From the NCBI GenBank assembly GCA_964347135.1, contig CAYFXA010000012.1:1-9115 (forward strand): 9,115 nt of DNA. The letters are read 5' to 3'. This DNA is from CAYFXA01 sp964347135. Lineage in GTDB: Bacteria > Patescibacteriota > Microgenomatia > PFEM01 > JAHIFH01. Shown in pieces: positions 6,186-9,115 of the stretch. The position numbers and the translations under genes are program-made. Numbering within the stretch: position 1 is the stretch's first letter; every line of letters starts with the position of its first letter. The notes beneath the pieces are model-generated. The model was not told the DNA's origin. It saw only the letters and a program-made list of their open reading frames with translations, and searched no databases.

Positions 6186-6905
6186 ATGGTTCGAAGATCA
6201 AGACTAACAAGAAAACAAGAAGCAAGAAATATCCGCCAAGCCGTGTTTTACATCTTCCTCACTTTGGCGCTGGCTTTTGTTTTGGTTTTTGTTGGCATTC
6301 CTTTGTTAATCAGAATGGCCATTTTTCTAGGCAATATTAGAGGCAGTTCAAAACTTCCAGAACAAGCTGACACTATTCCTCCTTCACCACCAAGAATCGT
6401 TGTTCCTTTTGAGGCAACTAACAGCGCCCAATTTTCTCTTAAAGGATATTCTGAACCAGGGGCATCTATCAAAGTCTTTAATTCCGGGTTGTCTTTTGGC
6501 GAAACGGTGGTTGATAGTGAAGGCTCTTTTGCCATTGAAAATTTGAAACTAACCGCAGGGAGAAATGAAATTACTGCCGTGGCTCAAGATGCTGCCGGGA
6601 ATGAAAGTCAATCCTCAATGCCAGCAATTGTTGATTATGATACCACCCCACCGGATTTAGAGATTACTCACCCAGAAGAAGGAGAAACGATTACTGGATT
6701 TGAGAGCGAAATCACTATAGAAGGCAAAACCGAAGAAGGAGGAATTAAAGTCAGTGTTAACGACCGTTTAGTTATTGTTAGTCCTGAAGGAGGCTTTAGT
6801 TATCAATATTCTTTAAAAGAGGGTGAGAATACTTTTAAAATCATTGCCATAGATAAAGCTGGCAATCAAACGGAAAAAGAACTGAAGGTTAATTACTCTC
6901 CTTAA
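6186..6905 (+). CDS. Membrane-anchored protein with two Ig-like domains
   Basis: A 239-residue envelope protein of unknown function. A strongly basic N-terminus (MVRRSRLTRKQEARNIR) precedes one transmembrane helix (about 19-42), a Pro-rich stalk (about 57-70), then two bacterial Ig-like beta domains at about 68-150 and 155-237. The repeats share a DTxPP lead-in, GSF/GGF mid-strand, N-x-x/-F-K-I segment and DxAGN (DAAGNES, DKAGNQTE), typical of Big/Glucodextranase-B-type extracellular modules. Such domains are structural or adhesive, so display outside the membrane is likely. The ATG at 6186 is the first plausible start: an in-frame GTG at 6153 lies inside tRNA-Thr, and the next Met follows the helix. 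There is no Shine-Dalgarno, because the upstream bases belong to the tRNA. The architecture mirrors the LysM protein two genes upstream. Confidence 0.88.
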   Translation: MVRRSRLTRKQEARNIRQAVFYIFLTLALAFVLVFVGIPLLIRMAIFLGNIRGSSKLPEQADTIPPSPPRIVVPFEATNSAQFSLKGYSEPGASIKVFNSGLSFGETVVDSEGSFAIENLKLTAGRNEITAVAQDAAGNESQSSMPAIVDYDTTPPDLEITHPEEGETITGFESEITIEGKTEEGGIKVSVNDRLVIVSPEGGFSYQYSLKEGENTFKIIAIDKAGNQTEKELKVNYSP

Positions 6906-6920
6906 TGCAACCGTATCTAA

Positions 6921-7640
6921 ATGAATATAAAATTGGGTTATTCTACTGGCGTCTTCTACGCATATAATATTCCTCTAAAAGAAAAAGTTAAATATATCCT
7001 AAATATTCAAAAGGACGCCATCGAGGTAATCTTTCAAAAAAAGAAAGAATTGCTGGAAGCTTTCGACAAAGATACTGTCAGTATGATAAATAAATTCAAA
7101 TATCGCTCGCTCCATGTTCCTGTCAGAAAGGCCAGATATCCTAGCAAAAAAACTGAATGGCTAATAGATAACTTACTGCTTCTTACAAAGAAACTAAACC
7201 CTAATGTGGTTGTTTTTCACCCAAACCTAATAGATAATTTTGATTGGATCAATCAGAAATTTGGCAGTTTTCTAGCTTTTGAAAATACAGATGTAAAGAC
7301 AAACTATGGGAAATCCATTAAAGACTTAGAAGACACCTTTACAAAATCTCCCCAAGCTAAATGGGTATTCGATGTTAATCATCTTTACACGAATAACAAA
7401 ACAATGAGTAGGGCTAACCAATACTATCAAAAATTTAAAAAAAGGCTTTGTCACTATCATTTAAGCGGCTATGGGGGTTTTCACGATTGCCTCTGTTTAA
7501 CTCGAGAAGACATTATCCTCAAAGGAATCATTGATTATTCTAAGCCAATTATAAGCGAGGGGGCAGCCAAAAATATGAAAGAAATAATCCAGCAAGAACA
7601 TCGTTATATTTTGAAAAAACTAAAAAAACTGACACCTTAG
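6921..7640 (+). CDS. TIM-barrel metalloprotein, AP endonuclease 2 / sugar isomerase superfamily
   Basis: A 239-residue soluble protein of the xylose isomerase-like TIM-barrel superfamily (AP_endonuc_2). Candidate metal ligands appear in the order known for endonuclease IV: H65 (LHVP), H100 (FHPN), E121 in FENTD, D151 and H154 in DVNH, H178/H180 in HYHLSG, H188-D189 in GGFHD, and E213 in SEG. ENT and DxxH match endonuclease IV blocks. It is shorter than endonuclease IV (about 280), and the N-terminal GAHVS block is not evident; the protein starts LGYSTGVFYAYN. It could be an abasic-site endonuclease, a sugar-phosphate isomerase/epimerase or another hydrolase, and sequence alone does not decide. 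The ATG at 6921 lies 15 bases after the upstream stop without a Shine-Dalgarno. The gene ends 15 bases from the convergent O-antigen ligase gene, with no terminator visible. Confidence 0.75.
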   Translation: MNIKLGYSTGVFYAYNIPLKEKVKYILNIQKDAIEVIFQKKKELLEAFDKDTVSMINKFKYRSLHVPVRKARYPSKKTEWLIDNLLLLTKKLNPNVVVFHPNLIDNFDWINQKFGSFLAFENTDVKTNYGKSIKDLEDTFTKSPQAKWVFDVNHLYTNNKTMSRANQYYQKFKKRLCHYHLSGYGGFHDCLCLTREDIILKGIIDYSKPIISEGAAKNMKEIIQQEHRYILKKLKKLTP

Positions 7641-7655
7641 GAAAAGCTTCATATT

Positions 7656-8846
7656 TCACAAGCAAGCCAAAAGAACCACTAACCAGCCCATTATCCAGGG
7701 ATAGAACAAAGAATTAAGAAAAAAAGAGTGGGCAAAAATTGCTCCAAAGCTGGCTAAACAGATTACGCCAATCACTTTCTTTCTTTGGTTAAGAGCGAGA
7801 AATCCTGCGCTTGCCAAAAGCCAGAGGTAAGCAACTAAACCAAAGATTCCTGTTGTTACTAAAACAAAAAGCAAGCTGGAATCAACTCCTGCTCCAGCGT
7901 GAGTTTCTTGCCAAGTTTCTTCTTCAAGAAAACCATAATCTCTTTGAACATAACGATAGGCATTAAAACCCACTCCTAAAACGGGATGTTCTTTTATAAT
8001 TATGGTTGCCTTTTGCCAACTCTGGAAACGGTCAAAGATGGAATAAGTTCTTGTTAGTTTCCCGCCCTCACCTTTTGGTTGGGGTAAGATGGTTAAAGAC
8101 AAAAAAAGAATAAGGGCGGCAATAAAAAACAACTTTAGATTCTTTCTTAACCAAGAGATTATTCCCATGGCCACAATAAAAGCTAAATAAGAGCTGCGGG
8201 AGTGGGTTAAGACCATGGCTGCGTAGGTAATTGCTCCTGCCAGAATTAGCCATTGATTGTCTTTATTTTTTAAAAGGAAGTTAATCAGAATAATCAGGGT
8301 TAAAACAAGAATTAAGCCAGTAAAGCCTGGGTCAAGAAAAGTGGAAACCAAACGATAAAAGTGAGGATCCCAGTGGAGAAATTCCAAGGGTTTTAAATTG
8401 GGCCAGAGAAAATATTGAACAAAGCCAAAAAGAGCAATCGCCACTCCAATGATCATTAGAAAATTCAACAGGTTTGAATTCTTGAAAAGGCGTTTTTTAA
8501 CATCAAATAAAACAAAGTAAAGCCCAGCGTAAGCCAACCAACGGATTAAGTAAAGGCCAGCAATGATTACTTCCCTATTCGATAGTAGGGGACTGGCAAA
8601 TCCAAGAGAAAGGAGACAAATAACAGCGAATAAAAAAATGGGAAAAGCTAAAGGCGGTAATTGATATTTCTTTTTTTTCACACCAAACCGCCATATCCCC
8701 CATAAGAACAAAAGCAAAGCTAAAACAATATCCGTCATGTAAAGATGGACTTCGGGTCCAATAAAAGAAAGGGGAATTCTTGCTAACTGCCCAAAAGGAA
8801 AAAGAACCAGATAAGTAAAAAAGAGTCCTTCAATTAATTTAATCAT
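7656..8846 (-). CDS. O-antigen ligase/polymerase family membrane protein (Wzy/WaaL type)
   Basis: A 396-residue polytopic membrane protein with about ten or more hydrophobic segments. Family blocks: RLVSTFLDPGFTG (165-177, like the conserved R..gtf..P...a), THSRSSYLAF (214-223, the SRs block), RFQSWQKA (273-280), the large outside loop with HPVLGVGFNAY (287-297) and ETHAGAGVDSSLLFVLVTTGIFG (314-336), where His316 takes the place of the usual HN. These proteins polymerise or transfer lipid-linked glycan on the outer face of the membrane; whether this one is a ligase, polymerase or protein glycosylase cannot be told. The start ATG overlaps the stop of the upstream glycosyltransferase gene (TAATG), and GGAG at 8857-8860 gives a Shine-Dalgarno ten bases away. 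The two form an envelope-glycan unit. Confidence 0.85.
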   Translation of the reverse strand: MIKLIEGLFFTYLVLFPFGQLARIPLSFIGPEVHLYMTDIVLALLLFLWGIWRFGVKKKKYQLPPLAFPIFLFAVICLLSLGFASPLLSNREVIIAGLYLIRWLAYAGLYFVLFDVKKRLFKNSNLLNFLMIIGVAIALFGFVQYFLWPNLKPLEFLHWDPHFYRLVSTFLDPGFTGLILVLTLIILINFLLKNKDNQWLILAGAITYAAMVLTHSRSSYLAFIVAMGIISWLRKNLKLFFIAALILFLSLTILPQPKGEGGKLTRTYSIFDRFQSWQKATIIIKEHPVLGVGFNAYRYVQRDYGFLEEETWQETHAGAGVDSSLLFVLVTTGIFGLVAYLWLLASAGFLALNQRKKVIGVICLASFGAIFAHSFFLNSLFYPWIMGWLVVLLACL

Positions 8847-9115
8847 TAATAAAAATCTCCGTAGCGATAAAGTTTAACTTTAGTTTTCTCATTTTCATAC
8901 AAGAGTTCAAGGTCGCCATATTGTTCTGGTAAGTCAATTTCCTTAACTAAAATGTGGGTGAAATAGGTTCCTGGTTTAGCCCAAGACTGATGAACAAAAG
9001 GAAAGTCAACATAATAAAGATTATGAATATTATAAATTAAAACCAAGTCTTTTTCTTTAACGTTTTCTTTAAAAAAGCCATCAACATCATAAAAATCACC
9101 ATAATCAAAATTCAA
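8846..9115 (-). CDS. C-terminal end of a probable membrane glycosyltransferase (cut by window edge)
   Basis: Eighty-nine codons before a TAA are visible, and the frame is open to base 9115, so the gene starts outside the window; the first visible codon is an internal Leu (TTG), not a supported start. The segment is soluble, with no transmembrane helix. Text such as YNIHNLYYVDFPF, HILVKEIDLP and LELLYENEKTKVKLYRYGDFY resembles the extracytoplasmic C-terminal tail of large GT-C membrane glycosyltransferases (dolichyl-phosphate-mannose mannosyltransferase/ArnT-like). That assignment rests on style and on the neighbouring O-antigen ligase gene, not on a catalytic motif, which would lie upstream. 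The TAATG overlap with the ligase gene shows they are co-expressed. Confidence 0.5.
   Translation of the reverse strand: MNFDYGDFYDVDGFFKENVKEKDLVLIYNIHNLYYVDFPFVHQSWAKPGTYFTHILVKEIDLPEQYGDLELLYENEKTKVKLYRYGDFY

Noticed and set aside
6002..6187. 61-codon minus-strand reading frame antisense to the two tRNAs
   Set aside because: It is the standard spurious frame produced by tRNA complements (NCRPTAYEAIALPLSYAS-type text) and has no support as a gene.
6187..6200. GGTTCGAAGATC after tRNA-Thr as a remnant T-arm of a decayed tRNA
   Set aside because: Only about seven bases match a T-loop, no acceptor or anticodon arm exists, and the bases encode the basic N-terminus of the Ig-like protein.
7641..7655. 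Bidirectional terminator between the convergent genes
   Set aside because: The 15-base gap holds only an AAGCTT palindrome with no stable stem or T-run.
8068..8253. 61-codon minus-strand frame within the O-antigen ligase gene
   Set aside because: A shifted frame inside a well-supported gene.
8849..9115. YGDFY appearing near both ends of the partial glycosyltransferase segment as a protein repeat
   Set aside because: Only five residues match and the surrounding sequence does not align.

Overview
The window reads as a compact piece of a low-GC bacterial chromosome, most like a Candidate Phyla Radiation (Patescibacteria/Microgenomates-type) genome. This placement is inferred from gene style, tight packing, small envelope proteins and sparse Shine-Dalgarno signals; no marker here proves it. 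UGA is used as a stop codon (polX, the MFS gene and the O-antigen ligase gene end in TGA, and no gene has internal UGA), so the UGA=Gly code of Gracilibacteria/SR1 does not apply. None of the three tRNA genes encodes its CCA end.

Minus-strand unit 1 (5221 down to 1): polX - gatC - gatA - MFS transporter - gatB (cut by the left edge). Every junction overlaps or abuts (7-nt overlap, 0-nt gap, TAATG overlap, 29-nt overlap), so this looks like one translationally coupled operon. GatC, GatA and GatB form the amidotransferase that makes Gln-tRNA(Gln) and/or Asn-tRNA(Asn). PolX is a family X repair polymerase with a C-terminal PHP nuclease domain. An MFS exporter-like gene sits between gatA and gatB, which is the oddest piece of gene order here.

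A short divergent region (5222-5283) separates unit 1 from a plus-strand unit. It carries a good sigma70-type promoter (TTGACT-17-TACTAT) a few bases upstream of tRNA-Asp. The plus unit runs tRNA-Asp(GTC) - tandem-LysM membrane protein - hairpin - tRNA-Gly(CCC) - tRNA-Thr(CGT) - membrane protein with two Ig-like domains - TIM-barrel metalloprotein. The ATG of the Ig-like gene lies one base after the tRNA-Thr discriminator base, so 3' processing of the tRNA would yield an almost leaderless mRNA, as in mitochondrial tRNA punctuation.

Minus-strand unit 2 (9115 down to 7656) converges on the plus unit with a 15-base gap. It holds the C-terminal end of a probable membrane glycosyltransferase, then a Wzy/WaaL-type O-antigen ligase or polymerase joined by a TAATG overlap. 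Together with the LysM and Ig-like proteins, the right half is mainly about the cell envelope. I found no transposon, CRISPR array or phage gene, and no gene-free stretch over 300 bases. The things worth a second look are gene-order and RNA-processing features rather than a clearly new multi-gene system.
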